Source: Paenarthrobacter histidinolovorans
GTDB taxonomy: Bacteria; Actinomycetota; Actinomycetes; Actinomycetales; Micrococcaceae
NCBI RefSeq assembly: GCF_014647595.1
Contig: NZ_BMPM01000007.1
Coordinates: 124,001-188,000, forward strand
Reading direction: 5' to 3'
DNA: 64,000 nt
A model generated the notes under the pieces. That model made no database searches, was not told the origin of the DNA, and worked only from the letters and a program-made list of their open reading frames with translations. Position 1 is the stretch's first letter; every line of letters begins with the position of its first letter. Shown here one piece after another: positions 52,783-61,681 of the stretch. A program made the position numbers and the translations under genes.

Positions 52783-53523
52783 ATGGTCGCAAAGACTTCA
52801 TCCAACAAGGCAACAAAAGTTCGTGCACTCCTTGCCGGCGGGCTTGTCCTGGGCGTGGGAGCGGCGTTCACCTTGGCTGCCTGGACTGATAATGAATGGG
52901 TCTTCGGTAATTCCGGTGGGGATAACGGCCCGGGCACGCTGACCTACCACATGGAGCAAAACACTTTCAGCAACACCAACGGTACGGGCGCCGATGCGTG
53001 GAGCGACAAGCCGAACATTCCTACCGTGCCGGACTCGTCCGCAGGCGGGGATAACGACGGCGCGCTGACGTTCGGCGCCATTTCGGCCGCCCTCAAGCCC
53101 GGCGATACCGCCTATGCACCCATGCAGCTCCGGGCCGCAGCAGGTTCCGAAGCCCTCACGGCAACTTTGGCGGAGGCAGTCAAACTCGGTGGAACCGCAC
53201 CCGCAGCTGACACCGCCACCAATTCCCTGGCCCTGTACAACGCCCTGACCTACCGCGCGGTCCAGGGTGTTACGCCGGCCAACTGCGCGGCAGGCACGCT
53301 GACCGGCGGCACTGACATCGTAGGTTCCGCAGCAGCCGGTGTCCCGCTGACAACCGTTTCGGCAACCCCCATCTCCCTGCCGAAGGGTGTCGACGCCACA
53401 ACGGCCGGCTCCGCGGTGAACGTTTGCTTCGCCATCACCCTCCCGTCCGCCGTGACCGACGTGACCCTGCAGGGAAAGCAGACGATTCCGCTGTGGAGGT
53501 TCACCAGCATCGTCAGCTCGTAA
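52783..53523 (+). CDS. SipW-dependent-type secreted surface protein (TasA-like candidate)
   Basis: 246 residues. Signal region KVRALLAGGLVLGVGAAFTLAAWTDNEWVFG fits the SipW-cognate class: long hydrophobic core ending in AAWTDNEW. The mature part is Thr/Ala/Gly-rich, beta-predicted and with few charges (LTYHMEQNTFSN, YAPMQLRAAAGSEALTATLAEAV, VNVCFAITLPSAVTDVTLQGKQTIPLWRFTSI), like camelysin/TasA fibre proteins. GGGGG is upstream of the ATG. First gene of the operon; the SipW-type peptidase starts 9 bases later. Fibre formation is an inference. Confidence 0.8.
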   Translation: MVAKTSSNKATKVRALLAGGLVLGVGAAFTLAAWTDNEWVFGNSGGDNGPGTLTYHMEQNTFSNTNGTGADAWSDKPNIPTVPDSSAGGDNDGALTFGAISAALKPGDTAYAPMQLRAAAGSEALTATLAEAVKLGGTAPAADTATNSLALYNALTYRAVQGVTPANCAAGTLTGGTDIVGSAAAGVPLTTVSATPISLPKGVDATTAGSAVNVCFAITLPSAVTDVTLQGKQTIPLWRFTSIVSS

Positions 53524-53532
53524 CACAGCTCT

Positions 53533-54138
53533 GTGACAGAGCCCTTGATCCGGACCAGAAGCTCGTCCCCATTGCCCCCTTTGGCCCCTGCCCTAGGAGG
53601 GGCGGGCTTCTGGGCCGTCTTGTCCCGCGTCCTCAAGGTCTCCCGTGAGATTGCCCTGACGTTGGTGGCCTTGCTCGGCCTGGTGTGCATCGTGGCGTTG
53701 GTCCTGGGCTTCGTCTACAAGGCGTCGTTCGTGGTCTTCCGGACCGGATCCATGGAGCCCATCTACCCGGTGGGGGCGCTGTCCCTTACCGTGCAGGTCC
53801 CGGCCGCGGAACTGGTCCCGGGTGACGTTGTCTCGGTCAAACGCTCGGAATCCGGAGTCCTGGTCACCCACCGCGTGGTGTCGGTGGAGCCTGATGGATC
53901 CGGTGCTTCCTTACGGCTCAAGGGCGACGCGAACAGTTCAGAGGATCCGCTGCCGTACCAGGTGGACACCGCACAGAAGGTGTTGGCAACGGTCCCCGCG
54001 GTGGGTTCCTGGGTGATGGCCATGCGGGGGCCCGGTTTCATCGGCGCTGCCACCATGGCAGTCGCCGCGCTCGTGGTGTGGGCGTATTGGCCCAAGCGGG
54101 TTGCCCGACACAAAGGTGTGGTGTCAACAGGGAGGTGA
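53533..54138 (+). CDS. sipW: Signal peptidase I, SipW (ER-type) subfamily
   Basis: 201 residues, GTG start. N-terminal membrane helix (LTLVALLGLVCIVALVLGFVY), serine nucleophile in FRTGSMEPIYPVG, and GVLVTHRVVSVEPD, where His stands in place of the usual bacterial Lys (Ser/His dyad of archaeal and eukaryotic ER signal peptidases and of SipW). LKGDANSSEDPLPYQV follows, then a C-terminal membrane helix (FIGAATMAVAALVVWAYWP). It should cleave the AWTD(N/S)EW-type signals of the two flanking substrates. Confidence 0.92.
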   Translation: MTEPLIRTRSSSPLPPLAPALGGAGFWAVLSRVLKVSREIALTLVALLGLVCIVALVLGFVYKASFVVFRTGSMEPIYPVGALSLTVQVPAAELVPGDVVSVKRSESGVLVTHRVVSVEPDGSGASLRLKGDANSSEDPLPYQVDTAQKVLATVPAVGSWVMAMRGPGFIGAATMAVAALVVWAYWPKRVARHKGVVSTGR

Positions 54139-54145
54139 AAGAGCA

Positions 54146-54880
54146 GTGAAGCAGTGGATCCGGGCGGTGAGGCCTGCAGCGGCGGCGTGCGCCGTCGTCG
54201 TCGGTGTGCTGTTCTGTGCCGTCCCCGCCCAAGCTGCCGACCCCCTCATCCCGGTACCGGAGAACGGGATCCCGGGAGCCCTGTGGCTTTCCTCTTCCGT
54301 CTATCCGCTGGAGTTCCCGCAACTGGCGCCCGGCGATTCGTTCGTGTGGCAGATTGGGTTGTCGCTGGAAAAGCCCCAAGCCACCTCCTCCTTGCAGCTC
54401 GTGGCCACAGGCAGCCTGGCTGCCGCTGATGGATATGGCATCGCCGTGGATGAATGCCCGTCCCCATGGCAGGGCGACAGTGGCTTGAACCAGCAACTGA
54501 CCTGCCCCGAGGGCTCAACGCCCAGAATCCAACCCACCCGCCTCAACGATTGGGACCAAGGCCTCCGTGTGCCGCTCAGCAACCTGCGGGCCGGAACCGC
54601 GCCGTACCTCCGTTTCACCCTGGCCGGACCCGCCGACCCCGCTCCGACCCAAGGCGCCGCGCTCACCTTGGGTATCGGGGTGACCGCCATGGGAGACGAC
54701 GACGGCGGCAGCGCACCTTCGCTGCCACCCGGCACCACCGGCGGAACCAAGGAACCCCTTGGCAGCACGGGTGCCTCGTCCCTCCCGGCACTGTTCGCCG
54801 GCGGCGGTCTGCTGCTCCTGGGAACGGCGGTGCTGGCGTTTCTGAAACAGCCGCGTGAAGCCAAGGGGCACAGCGCATGA
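54146..54880 (+). CDS. Secreted protein with C-terminal membrane/sortase-like anchor
   Basis: 244 residues from GTG 54146 (GGGAGG upstream). Classical signal peptide (AAAACAVVVGVLFCAVPAQAA), a beta-rich domain (WLSSSVYPLEFPQLAPGDSFVWQIGLSLEKPQATSSLQLVATG) with two cysteines (DECPSPW, LTCPEG), then a Gly/Ser-rich linker, EPLGSTGASS and a membrane helix with basic end (FAGGGLLLLGTAVLAFLKQPREAK). LGSTG is a possible sortase-type LxxTG signal. It overlaps the next gene by 4 bases and may be an accessory or anchor for the SipW substrates. Confidence 0.78.
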   Translation: MKQWIRAVRPAAAACAVVVGVLFCAVPAQAADPLIPVPENGIPGALWLSSSVYPLEFPQLAPGDSFVWQIGLSLEKPQATSSLQLVATGSLAAADGYGIAVDECPSPWQGDSGLNQQLTCPEGSTPRIQPTRLNDWDQGLRVPLSNLRAGTAPYLRFTLAGPADPAPTQGAALTLGIGVTAMGDDDGGSAPSLPPGTTGGTKEPLGSTGASSLPALFAGGGLLLLGTAVLAFLKQPREAKGHSA

Positions 54881-56622
54881 CGCTCCGCAGCTCCCTGAGC
54901 CAACCCCTGCGTCGGGCATTCCTCAACCGACCACGCCGCTCCATTCTCGTGGCAGCAGCGGCCGCCATCAGCCTGGCCGCAACCACCAGCATCACCACGG
55001 CCGCATGGACGGACAGCGAATGGGTGAAGAGCGCTGTCGGTGTAAGTTCGCCCGGCGACTGCAGTACCAACTCCATGTTCACCAACCAGGCCTGGGCCAG
55101 GGAACTGCACGGCACCGTGCTGAACACCAACCTGGACACCGTGGCAGGCGTCCAAGGACTGACCGTGCTGAACAACGGCACGTCCGCTTCACCCACTCCT
55201 GTCTCCGCAGTTCTCGTGCCCGGCACCACGGACGCTTACGTCACCAAGATCCCAGTGACCGCGTTGGGCAGCAGTCCGGTCTCGGTGGGGTTGGGGCTGG
55301 GTGTTCCCGTAGGCGGCTTGGGGACGTATACGCAGTGGGCGCGCTCGCAAAAGAGCGGACAGGCGCACGGAGCTGCCGGGCTTGTGTCCGATCAGACCGG
55401 CGCCGTGGACGTCGCCGGCACAGCCAACGGAGCGGCAACCGCACCGAAGTCAGCCAGTATTTCGTTGGGCAACATCGTTCCGGCTTCGCTGGCCGGCGTC
55501 ACCCTGGACGTGGGGGCAGTCGCGTCTTCTTCTGCGCTGGATTCCTGTGTCATGACCAACGGGTGGCCGATGCTGGACACCACGCCCACCGTGCAGCGCC
55601 AGTACGGGATAGCCGGGCTGGACCTGACAGCGGCGATTCCCGCCGTCGGGACGTTGTCCACGCAGGGCGCGTCATTGGTTGGCGCTGTTCCGACGCAACT
55701 GAACGCATTGCTGGGGACGGGCGGGTTGACTACAGGGATCTCTGACGGAATCTCGGCACTCATCAATCCGTTGCTGGGGTCGCTGTCCCTGGGGTCCATC
55801 AGTACTACGGCAACGTTGTCTGCCCCGGATCTGAGCGGGGTGACCGCGATGATGACCGAGTCGATGACCGACGGGATAGTCACCATCAACCTGGGGACCG
55901 GCACAGTGAAGGTTAACATCGCCTCGCTGGCCGGAAGCACGACTACCGGCTTGAACGGCATGGAACCCAATCACGCCGTGGTCCTGGATGCGGCCATGAC
56001 AACAGCGGTGACCTCCAGGGTCACGGCATTACTGGATTCGTGGAAGAACCGGGTGCTCGCCGCGCTCACCACGGCCCTTCGCTCCATCACGCTGAACGCC
56101 ACCACCAACATCACCTTGAAGCTGGCGGGTATCAACGCGGCCACCATCGGCGTCAAGATGGGGCCGTCCACTTTGGGGCAGTTCCTCGACGGGACCGCGG
56201 CAGCCCCCGTGGTAACCCCCAATGTCCTCGGGATTGACCTTGGAGGTGTGGTGGCGGCCCTGCTGGGCCCCATAACATCGGCTCTCCTCACCGGAAGCAA
56301 CAACGTGGTGAAGAACGTCCTCAACGCCACCATCTTCAATGCCGGGCTGATCCCAACCCTGGGCACGAATCTGCAGTTGTTGATCACGCCGGTGATCAAC
56401 GCCGTCGGGCCTGTCCTGACAGCTGTCCGTACGTTGGTGGCCATCAACGTCAACGTTCAGCCGGACCAAAGCTGGACCGGCAGCAAACCGGCGGACGTCA
56501 CAGCTGCGGCGGGTGAATACAAAGTCTCCGCAATTCGCGTGGGGCTGGTGGACAGTGCCGGTCTGCTGAGCTTGTCGATGGGCAGTTCGTTGGCAGGTCC
56601 TGCTGCCTTGGTTCTTCCCTGA
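54877..56622 (+). CDS. Choice-of-anchor G-like surface protein, second SipW-type substrate
   Basis: 581 residues, ATG overlapping the preceding stop. Signal peptide: basic start (RRAFLNRPRRS), core ILVAAAAAISLAATTSITTA, and AWTDSEWV, matching AWTDNEWV in the 52783 protein. The mature chain is almost free of charged residues, rich in Thr/Ala/Gly/Leu with recurring LLGT/LLGS, VTALLDSW and GVVAALLGPITSALL segments, suggesting an extended beta or helical fibre. No LPxTG at the end. Likely cell-surface; related proteins are annotated choice-of-anchor G. Confidence 0.8.
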   Translation: MTLRSSLSQPLRRAFLNRPRRSILVAAAAAISLAATTSITTAAWTDSEWVKSAVGVSSPGDCSTNSMFTNQAWARELHGTVLNTNLDTVAGVQGLTVLNNGTSASPTPVSAVLVPGTTDAYVTKIPVTALGSSPVSVGLGLGVPVGGLGTYTQWARSQKSGQAHGAAGLVSDQTGAVDVAGTANGAATAPKSASISLGNIVPASLAGVTLDVGAVASSSALDSCVMTNGWPMLDTTPTVQRQYGIAGLDLTAAIPAVGTLSTQGASLVGAVPTQLNALLGTGGLTTGISDGISALINPLLGSLSLGSISTTATLSAPDLSGVTAMMTESMTDGIVTINLGTGTVKVNIASLAGSTTTGLNGMEPNHAVVLDAAMTTAVTSRVTALLDSWKNRVLAALTTALRSITLNATTNITLKLAGINAATIGVKMGPSTLGQFLDGTAAAPVVTPNVLGIDLGGVVAALLGPITSALLTGSNNVVKNVLNATIFNAGLIPTLGTNLQLLITPVINAVGPVLTAVRTLVAINVNVQPDQSWTGSKPADVTAAAGEYKVSAIRVGLVDSAGLLSLSMGSSLAGPAALVLP

Positions 56623-56697
56623 CTTTGTCCACAACTGCACGCGAACGTTGGCCTAACACCAGAGAAACCGTTGCCATCGGCTAAACTTGGCTGGTAA

Positions 56698-56765
56698 GAG
56701 CCCCGAAACTCTTGCGTACGCCTTCCTTCCGGGGAGGCTGCACCTGTAAGCATCGGGGCGTTCTC
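56698..56765 (+). other. Structured leader of purA
   Basis: TAAACT (56682-56687) may be a -10, giving a leader of about 135 bases. GCCCCGA (56700-56706) pairs with TCGGGGC (56753-56759), with an inner CCTTCC/GGGGAGG element. No known riboswitch motif is recognised. Confidence 0.35.
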
Positions 56766-56829
56766 ATGTACGGCGTCCCGTCCTGGTCATCCGGCTGGAA
56801 ACGGGCCCGAAAGAATGGGGGAGGATCCC

Positions 56830-58119
56830 ATGCCCGCTATCGTGATCGTCGGAGCCCAGTGGGGCGACGAAGGCAAAGGCAAAGCAACCGATCTGCTCGG
56901 TGGCCGCGTTGACTACGTGGTCAAGCCCAATGGCGGTAACAACGCCGGGCACACCGTGGTTGTTGGCGGTGAGAAGTATGAGCTGAAGCTCCTTCCCGCG
57001 GGCATCCTGAGCCCCAACGCAATTCCCATTATTGGCAACGGCTGCGTGGTGAACCTTGAGGCCCTGTTCCAGGAAATCGACGGCCTCGAAGCCCGCGGCG
57101 CGGACACGTCCCGCCTGCGCGTTTCCGCCAACGCCCACCTAGTTGCCCCGTACCACCAGGTGCTGGACAAGGTGACCGAACGCTTCCTCGGCAGCCGCGC
57201 AATCGGCACCACAGGCCGTGGCATCGGCCCGGCTTACATGGACAAGGTGGCCCGCCTCGGCATCCGTGTCCAGGACGTCTTTGACGAGTCCATCCTCCGC
57301 CAGAAGGTGGAAGGTTCGCTGCGCCAGAAGAACGAACTCCTGGTCAAGGTCTACAACCGCCGCGACATCGTGGTGGATGAGATCGTGGACTACTTCCTGT
57401 CCTTCGCCGAGCGGCTGCGCCCGCTGGTCATCGACAGCACGCTGGAGCTCAACAACGCTTTGGACGAAGGCAAGGTGGTCCTCATGGAAGGTGGCCAGGC
57501 AACGTTCCTGGACGTTGACCATGGCACCTACCCGTTCGTCACCTCCTCCAACCCCACGGCTGGCGGCGCCTCCGTGGGCTCGGGCATTGGCCCCACCCGC
57601 ATTTCCCGGTCCATCGGCATCATCAAGGCGTACACCACGCGTGTTGGCGCCGGTCCGTTCCCCACGGAGCTGTTCGATGAGATGGGCGTTTACCTGCAGA
57701 AGACCGGTGGCGAGTTCGGTGTCAACACCGGCCGTCCCCGCCGCTGCGGTTGGTACGACGCCGTCCTGGCCCGCCACGCTTCCCGCGTCAACGGTTTCAC
57801 GGACTACTTCGTCACCAAGCTGGACGTCCTCACGGGCATCGAGCAGATCCCCGTCTGCGTTGCCTACGACGTCGACGGTGTCCGCCACGATGAGATGCCC
57901 ATGACGCAGACCGAGTTCCACCACGCAGTGCCGATCTTCGAGTACTTCGACGGCTGGACCGAGGACATCACCGGTGCACGCACCCTGGAAGACCTTCCGG
58001 AGAACGCCCGCAACTACGTGCTGGCCCTCGAGAAGCTCTCCGGCACGCGTTTCTCGGCCATCGGCGTCGGCCCGGACCGCGACCAGACAATCGTGGTCCA
58101 CGACTTGATCAACGACTGA
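56830..58119 (+). CDS. purA: Adenylosuccinate synthetase
   Basis: 429 residues. GTP-dependent ligation of IMP and aspartate to adenylosuccinate, first committed step to [24 protein letters not shown] (catalytic Asp, P-loop-like), [10 protein letters not shown] (catalytic His), [59 protein letters not shown], and C-terminal [14 protein letters not shown]. Start ATG 56830 is placed after GGGGGAGG; ATG 56815 lies before that box. Confidence 0.97.
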   Translation: MPAIVIVGAQWGDEGKGKATDLLGGRVDYVVKPNGGNNAGHTVVVGGEKYELKLLPAGILSPNAIPIIGNGCVVNLEALFQEIDGLEARGADTSRLRVSANAHLVAPYHQVLDKVTERFLGSRAIGTTGRGIGPAYMDKVARLGIRVQDVFDESILRQKVEGSLRQKNELLVKVYNRRDIVVDEIVDYFLSFAERLRPLVIDSTLELNNALDEGKVVLMEGGQATFLDVDHGTYPFVTSSNPTAGGASVGSGIGPTRISRSIGIIKAYTTRVGAGPFPTELFDEMGVYLQKTGGEFGVNTGRPRRCGWYDAVLARHASRVNGFTDYFVTKLDVLTGIEQIPVCVAYDVDGVRHDEMPMTQTEFHHAVPIFEYFDGWTEDITGARTLEDLPENARNYVLALEKLSGTRFSAIGVGPDRDQTIVVHDLIND

Positions 58120-58133
58120 TCACCACCTGATTT

Positions 58134-58191
58134 ACGACGACGGCGGGTCGCCTCGGTTCCTGACGGAAGCCGGGGTGCCCGCCGTCGTCGT
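58134..58191. terminator. Bidirectional terminator between purA and the sensor kinase
   Basis: ACGACGACGGCGGG (58134-58147) pairs over 14 bp with CCCGCCGTCGTCGT (58178-58191). A smaller CGGTTCC/GGAAGCCG stem is nested inside. Confidence 0.85.
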
Positions 58192-58241
58192 TAACGCGTG
58201 GGACGCTGAGGCGACCGGCGGGTCGCCTCGGTTCCTGACGG
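58141..58241. repeat. 26-bp direct repeat in the purA-kinase gap
   Basis: The 26 bases at 58141-58166 (starting CGGCGGGTCGCC) recur exactly at 58216-58241. The first copy forms part of the terminator, the second lies just after the kinase stop codon. Confidence 0.85.
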
Positions 58242-58246
58242 TCGCC

Positions 58247-59461
58247 TCAGCTGCCGCTGCCAAGGTGGATGGTTACCACGGTGCCGCCGCCCTGTGCGGA
58301 GCCGATCTCCAGCCGACCACCGGCCACGGCCACAATGCGTGCGCAGGTTGCCAGGCCAAGGCCGGTTCCGGGAGGATCGTCTTCCCTGTGCAGACGGACC
58401 AGGGGATCGAGTACCCGGTCACGGTCGGCTTCGCTGATTCCCTTGCCGTTGTCCGCCACCCGGAAGGCTGCGCCCTCGTCCGTCCGTTCGCCCGTGATCC
58501 GGATGACGGGCGGAACTCCGGGCCGGCTGTACATGACCGAGTTATGGATCAGGTTCTGGAGCAATACCCTCATCTGGCCGGGGTCCGCGCTGAAGACAAG
58601 ATCATCGCAAGCCACTGAAGCGCCGTTCGCCTTGAGGCTCGCGGCCAAATCCTGGACCACATCCTGCACCACCGCCTTGAGCGAGACCGAGGCCGGCCGG
58701 ACATCGCCGCCGATGGTCGCATAGGCAAGGACGTCTTCCACCATGCTCAACATCCTTTGCCCGGAATTCGCCACCACGTCCAAGTACTGGGCGATGGTCG
58801 CGTCCGGGGCGTCCTGGGCCTCCATCTGGCTGAGTTCGACGAATCCGAGGATGGACGTGAGGGGATTGCGCAGGTCATGGCTGATGCGGCCGGCGAATTC
58901 GGCGAGCAGGGCATTGCTGCGCTGCGCCTCGGCCAGGGCGCCGGCCAGTTCCCGTGCACGGTGTTCCAGGGCGAAGGCTTCGACAACCTCCGCTGCCAGG
59001 ATTTCGAGGCCTTCGCGTTGCCGGTCGCTGAGCCGGCCGGTTTCCCGTGCCCCGGCGCAGAGCGTCCCCAGAACAAACCCGTCGTCGCTGACCAGCGGCA
59101 CTGAGGCGTAGAACCTGATCGCACCGCGGCGGCCGTCCACAAACGGGTTGTCCTTGTACCGCGAATCAAGCGATGCATCTTCCACCACGGTGGAGGTCCC
59201 GCTCTGGAAGCCGACGGCACACATCGAATCCTCGCGGCTGCACAGATAGGGCTCCAGCCCTGCGGTGGCCACCTGGTACTGCAGGTCTTGGGTGATGATG
59301 TTGATGGCAGTCACTGGTTGTCCGCACACCGTGCGGGCCAGCTCCACCAGGTTCTGCAGCCGCTCCGAGGGCACGGGAACAGCCAGCTCCAACCCCGGCC
59401 CCGGGACGGGCAGCCCCTTGCGGGAAAGTATCGAATCCCGGGCTGATTCGCCTGTTCTCAT
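58247..59461 (-). CDS. GAF-domain sensor histidine kinase (orphan)
   Basis: 404 residues, no membrane helix. GAF domain at about 30-165 (LQNLVELARTVCGQPVTAINIITQDLQ, with cysteines in YLCSREDSMCAVGFQ). HisKA at about 185-250 with phospho-acceptor in FAGRISHDLRNPLTSILGFVELS. HATPase at about 285-400: LLQNLIHNSVMYSRPG (N box), VADNGKGISEAD (G1), PPGTGLGLATCARIVAVAGG (G2). A cytoplasmic sensor of small molecule, redox or light cues. No response regulator is adjacent. Confidence 0.93.
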   Translation of the reverse strand: MRTGESARDSILSRKGLPVPGPGLELAVPVPSERLQNLVELARTVCGQPVTAINIITQDLQYQVATAGLEPYLCSREDSMCAVGFQSGTSTVVEDASLDSRYKDNPFVDGRRGAIRFYASVPLVSDDGFVLGTLCAGARETGRLSDRQREGLEILAAEVVEAFALEHRARELAGALAEAQRSNALLAEFAGRISHDLRNPLTSILGFVELSQMEAQDAPDATIAQYLDVVANSGQRMLSMVEDVLAYATIGGDVRPASVSLKAVVQDVVQDLAASLKANGASVACDDLVFSADPGQMRVLLQNLIHNSVMYSRPGVPPVIRITGERTDEGAAFRVADNGKGISEADRDRVLDPLVRLHREDDPPGTGLGLATCARIVAVAGGRLEIGSAQGGGTVVTIHLGSGS

Positions 59462-59528
59462 CCAGCCATCCTGTCAGATGAGCACCACAGGCCGTTGTCA
59501 CAAAACAGCTGTCCTGGTGGGTGTGCTG

Positions 59529-60674
59529 CTATGCAACCGCTACTGCCGGGGCGTTTCGGAAGTGGCCCAGGGCGATGAGCGTCGCTCCGGCCAACGTCCA
59601 CAGGCCCAGAACCAGCCAGGGAAATGCGGCGGAGGCGTCCTGGAAATAGGAGAGGTCGCGCAGCAGTGTTCCGGAGGCGCCGGGGACAAGCCACTGGCCT
59701 ACGTCGCCCCAGGGTGCGGGGAGGAACTCCTTGGGCTGGGTCAACGACGAGAGCGGGTTGCCGATGAAAAGGGTGATGATTGCGCCTACGGCGATGCCGG
59801 CCCGCCCGATGAGCGCGTTCAGGCCCACGATGATCGCAGCTGTCGCGACGACTCCCAGGCCGATGGCACCGGCGTTCGCCCAAAAACTCCCTTGGAGTGT
59901 GTGGAACCAGCCCTGCAGAATGCCAGCGAGCCCCAGACCAGCGACCACTCCATAAGCCAGAATGGCCCCGAATCGGCGCCACGTTCCGGAGACGAACAGC
60001 GAGATCAGTACGCCGCCGATCATGCCTCCCATCGCGAGCGGCAGACCAGCGACGGCCAGTCCTGTGCCGCGCGCGTCATCGGACGAAAGAGGTACGACGT
60101 CGGTGATGGTCACCTCGGGAACCGCGGCCGCCGGCGCGGCCTGTGGGGCCTGGACCGCTTGGCCGGTCCCGGGTGCCTGACCGCTGGCGGCTGCCTGCGC
60201 CGCCTGGGCTGCCTGGGCTGCCTGGGTGAGGGCACTTTGGAGTTTGCCGATAGCTTGAACCTGTATTTGGGACTGCAGCTGGGCGCCCATTTGGGTTAGC
60301 GCCTGCGATGCGACCGGACTGCCCGCGCTGGCGACGAGGATCTCCGGCGATGTCCCCAAGACGATCGCCCCATAAACCTGGCGCTGCTTGATGAGCTCTA
60401 CGGCTTCATCGCGGCTGGACGCTGTGCGGATATCCAAGCTGCCGGCAGGGCCTTTGGCAGCGATTTGGGAGACCTGGTCGGGGTTGCCCACGGCAGCAAT
60501 GGGGAGGTTCTGGACTTTGGCGGTGACGCTCGGCCATGCGAACGCCAGCAGCACCGCACAGACGGCGACGGCGGCGAGCAGTGCTGTACGCAGCGCGTGT
60601 GGCCAAGGGGTATGGGGGCTCGGCATCAATGCCGGCTGACGCCTCGGCTGCGTGAGCTCAGTTGTCGTGGACAT
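59529..60674 (-). CDS. ABC-2-type / YhgE-Pip-like membrane protein
   Basis: 381 residues from ATG 60674 (GAGAGGA upstream). Short cytoplasmic start, one helix (ALRTALLAAVAVCAVLLAFAWPSV), a ~130-residue extracellular domain with an Ala/Gln-rich coiled region (QAAQAAQAAQAA), then five or six helices (GTGLAVAGLPLAMGGMIGGVLISLF; ILAYGVVAGLGLAGILQGWF; AGIAVGAIITLFIGNPLSS; FPWLVLGLWTLAGATLIALG). This is the layout of DUF3533/ABC-2 permease-like proteins in export. Divergent from a TetR gene that probably represses it. Confidence 0.82.
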   Translation of the reverse strand: MSTTTELTQPRRQPALMPSPHTPWPHALRTALLAAVAVCAVLLAFAWPSVTAKVQNLPIAAVGNPDQVSQIAAKGPAGSLDIRTASSRDEAVELIKQRQVYGAIVLGTSPEILVASAGSPVASQALTQMGAQLQSQIQVQAIGKLQSALTQAAQAAQAAQAAASGQAPGTGQAVQAPQAAPAAAVPEVTITDVVPLSSDDARGTGLAVAGLPLAMGGMIGGVLISLFVSGTWRRFGAILAYGVVAGLGLAGILQGWFHTLQGSFWANAGAIGLGVVATAAIIVGLNALIGRAGIAVGAIITLFIGNPLSSLTQPKEFLPAPWGDVGQWLVPGASGTLLRDLSYFQDASAAFPWLVLGLWTLAGATLIALGHFRNAPAVAVA

Positions 60675-60704
60675 GGGCGTCCTCTCATGTTGCTTTACAA
60701 AAAA

Positions 60705-60760
60705 GAATGTTCGTTCTTCATTGTGAATGCATTGGATGGCCCCGTCAAGAATGATCATTC
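60705..60760. promoter_or_regulatory. Divergent promoter with two TetR-type operators
   Basis: Perfect palindrome GAATGATCATTC (60749-60760) and a related site GAATGTTCGTTC (60705-60716), common form GAAYGNNCRTTC. The leftward promoter lies between: TTGACG (60748-60743), 17-base spacer, CACAAT (60725-60720). The rightward tetR start at 60788 has TACGGT (60776-60781) six bases upstream. Confidence 0.75.
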
Positions 60761-60787
60761 GTTTTCTTTTCGGGGTACGGTGGGTGC

Positions 60788-61378
60788 ATGCCGAAAGTTA
60801 CCGAGGAACACCGCGGAGCCATGCGGGAACGCATTCAACGGGCCGCGCTGGCGTGCGTTGCGGAGAAGGGCTTTTCCAGCGTTTCCATGGGGGACATCAT
60901 CGCCGAGGCGGGGCTTTCAGCGGGCGCGGTCTACGTGTACTACCGCAGTAAAGAAGAACTCATGGTTGATACCGGCCGGTTGGTCTTCCACGAGCGCATG
61001 GCCTCGCTCGAACGACTCAGTAGCCAGGACGACGTGCCGCCCCCGGTCGAGGCCGTGTTGGCACTTATGTCCGGACTGGCACAGCTGGACTTCTTCCCGG
61101 GAGTCGCGGTGCAGGTCTGGGGAGAGGCTGTCCGGAATGACAAATTGGGTGTCGTGGCGCGGGAGATCCTTGGTGAAATCCGGGGGCACATCGAGAACTA
61201 CTTGAAGGGTTGGCTGCGCGGATCCGGGCCTGACGAAGAAGCAGCTGAACGGGCCCGCCGGCTCGCCCCCGCCATCCTGGGGCTGATCCAGGGTTTTGCC
61301 ATTCAGGCAGCGCTGGGAGGAGAAGAGGCGGAAGCTGCCTACTTGGAGTCCGCCCGGACGCTGCTGTCGGATCTCTAG
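60788..61378 (+). CDS. TetR family regulator of the divergent exporter
   Basis: 196 residues. HTH RAALACVAEKGFSSVSMGDIIAEAGLSAGAVYVYYRSKEELMVDTGRLVFHERM, then an all-helical ligand domain (PAILGLIQGFAIQAALGGEEAEAAYLESARTLLSDL). Probably leaderless (TACGGT-N6-ATG). Expected to bind GAAYGNNCRTTC sites and repress both itself and the 59529 membrane protein until a toxic ligand appears. Confidence 0.9.
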   Translation: MPKVTEEHRGAMRERIQRAALACVAEKGFSSVSMGDIIAEAGLSAGAVYVYYRSKEELMVDTGRLVFHERMASLERLSSQDDVPPPVEAVLALMSGLAQLDFFPGVAVQVWGEAVRNDKLGVVAREILGEIRGHIENYLKGWLRGSGPDEEAAERARRLAPAILGLIQGFAIQAALGGEEAEAAYLESARTLLSDL

Positions 61379-61681
61379 AGGAGTCAGCGGCCGGACTCGG
61401 TGTCCTCAAAAAGGTGCTCAGCACGTGGCTGAGTACGTCGTCGGGAACGGCGTGGCCATGAGTTTTATGTCGATCTGCGATCGTACGATCGTGGTTCACG
61501 ACCTGGCCAACGACTATGGCGGGGGCTGTCATTGTTGCCAACCACGACTTCGTGTTGATCCCCAACTACTCGCGTCCCTAGGCGCCCGGGCCCGGGACTA
61601 ATTCCGGGAGGCGTTCGGTTACCTCCTTTGGGGCTGAACCCAGAACACGAACGCAACCAGACGATGACGGGGATGAGATAC
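61379..61681. other. tetR-MFS intergenic region
   Basis: 303 bases. Contains the hairpin CTCAGC-ACGTG-GCTGAG (61417-61433), a possible tetR terminator, and the 14-base palindrome at 61478-61491. A stretch at about 61484-61513 reads TIVVHDLAND in one frame, like the purA C-terminus. No complete gene is supported. Confidence 0.5.
61478..61491. promoter_or_regulatory. Perfect palindrome upstream of the MFS exporter, possible operator
   Basis: CGATCGTACGATCG, fully self-complementary over 14 bases, about 190 bases before the MFS start. It differs from the GAAYGNNCRTTC sites of the neighbouring TetR. Confidence 0.45.

Noticed and set aside
56460..56622. LPxTG anchor at the end of the 54877 protein
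   Set aside because: The C-terminus (ending AALVLP) has no LPxTG, hydrophobic helix plus basic tail, or other sorting signal.
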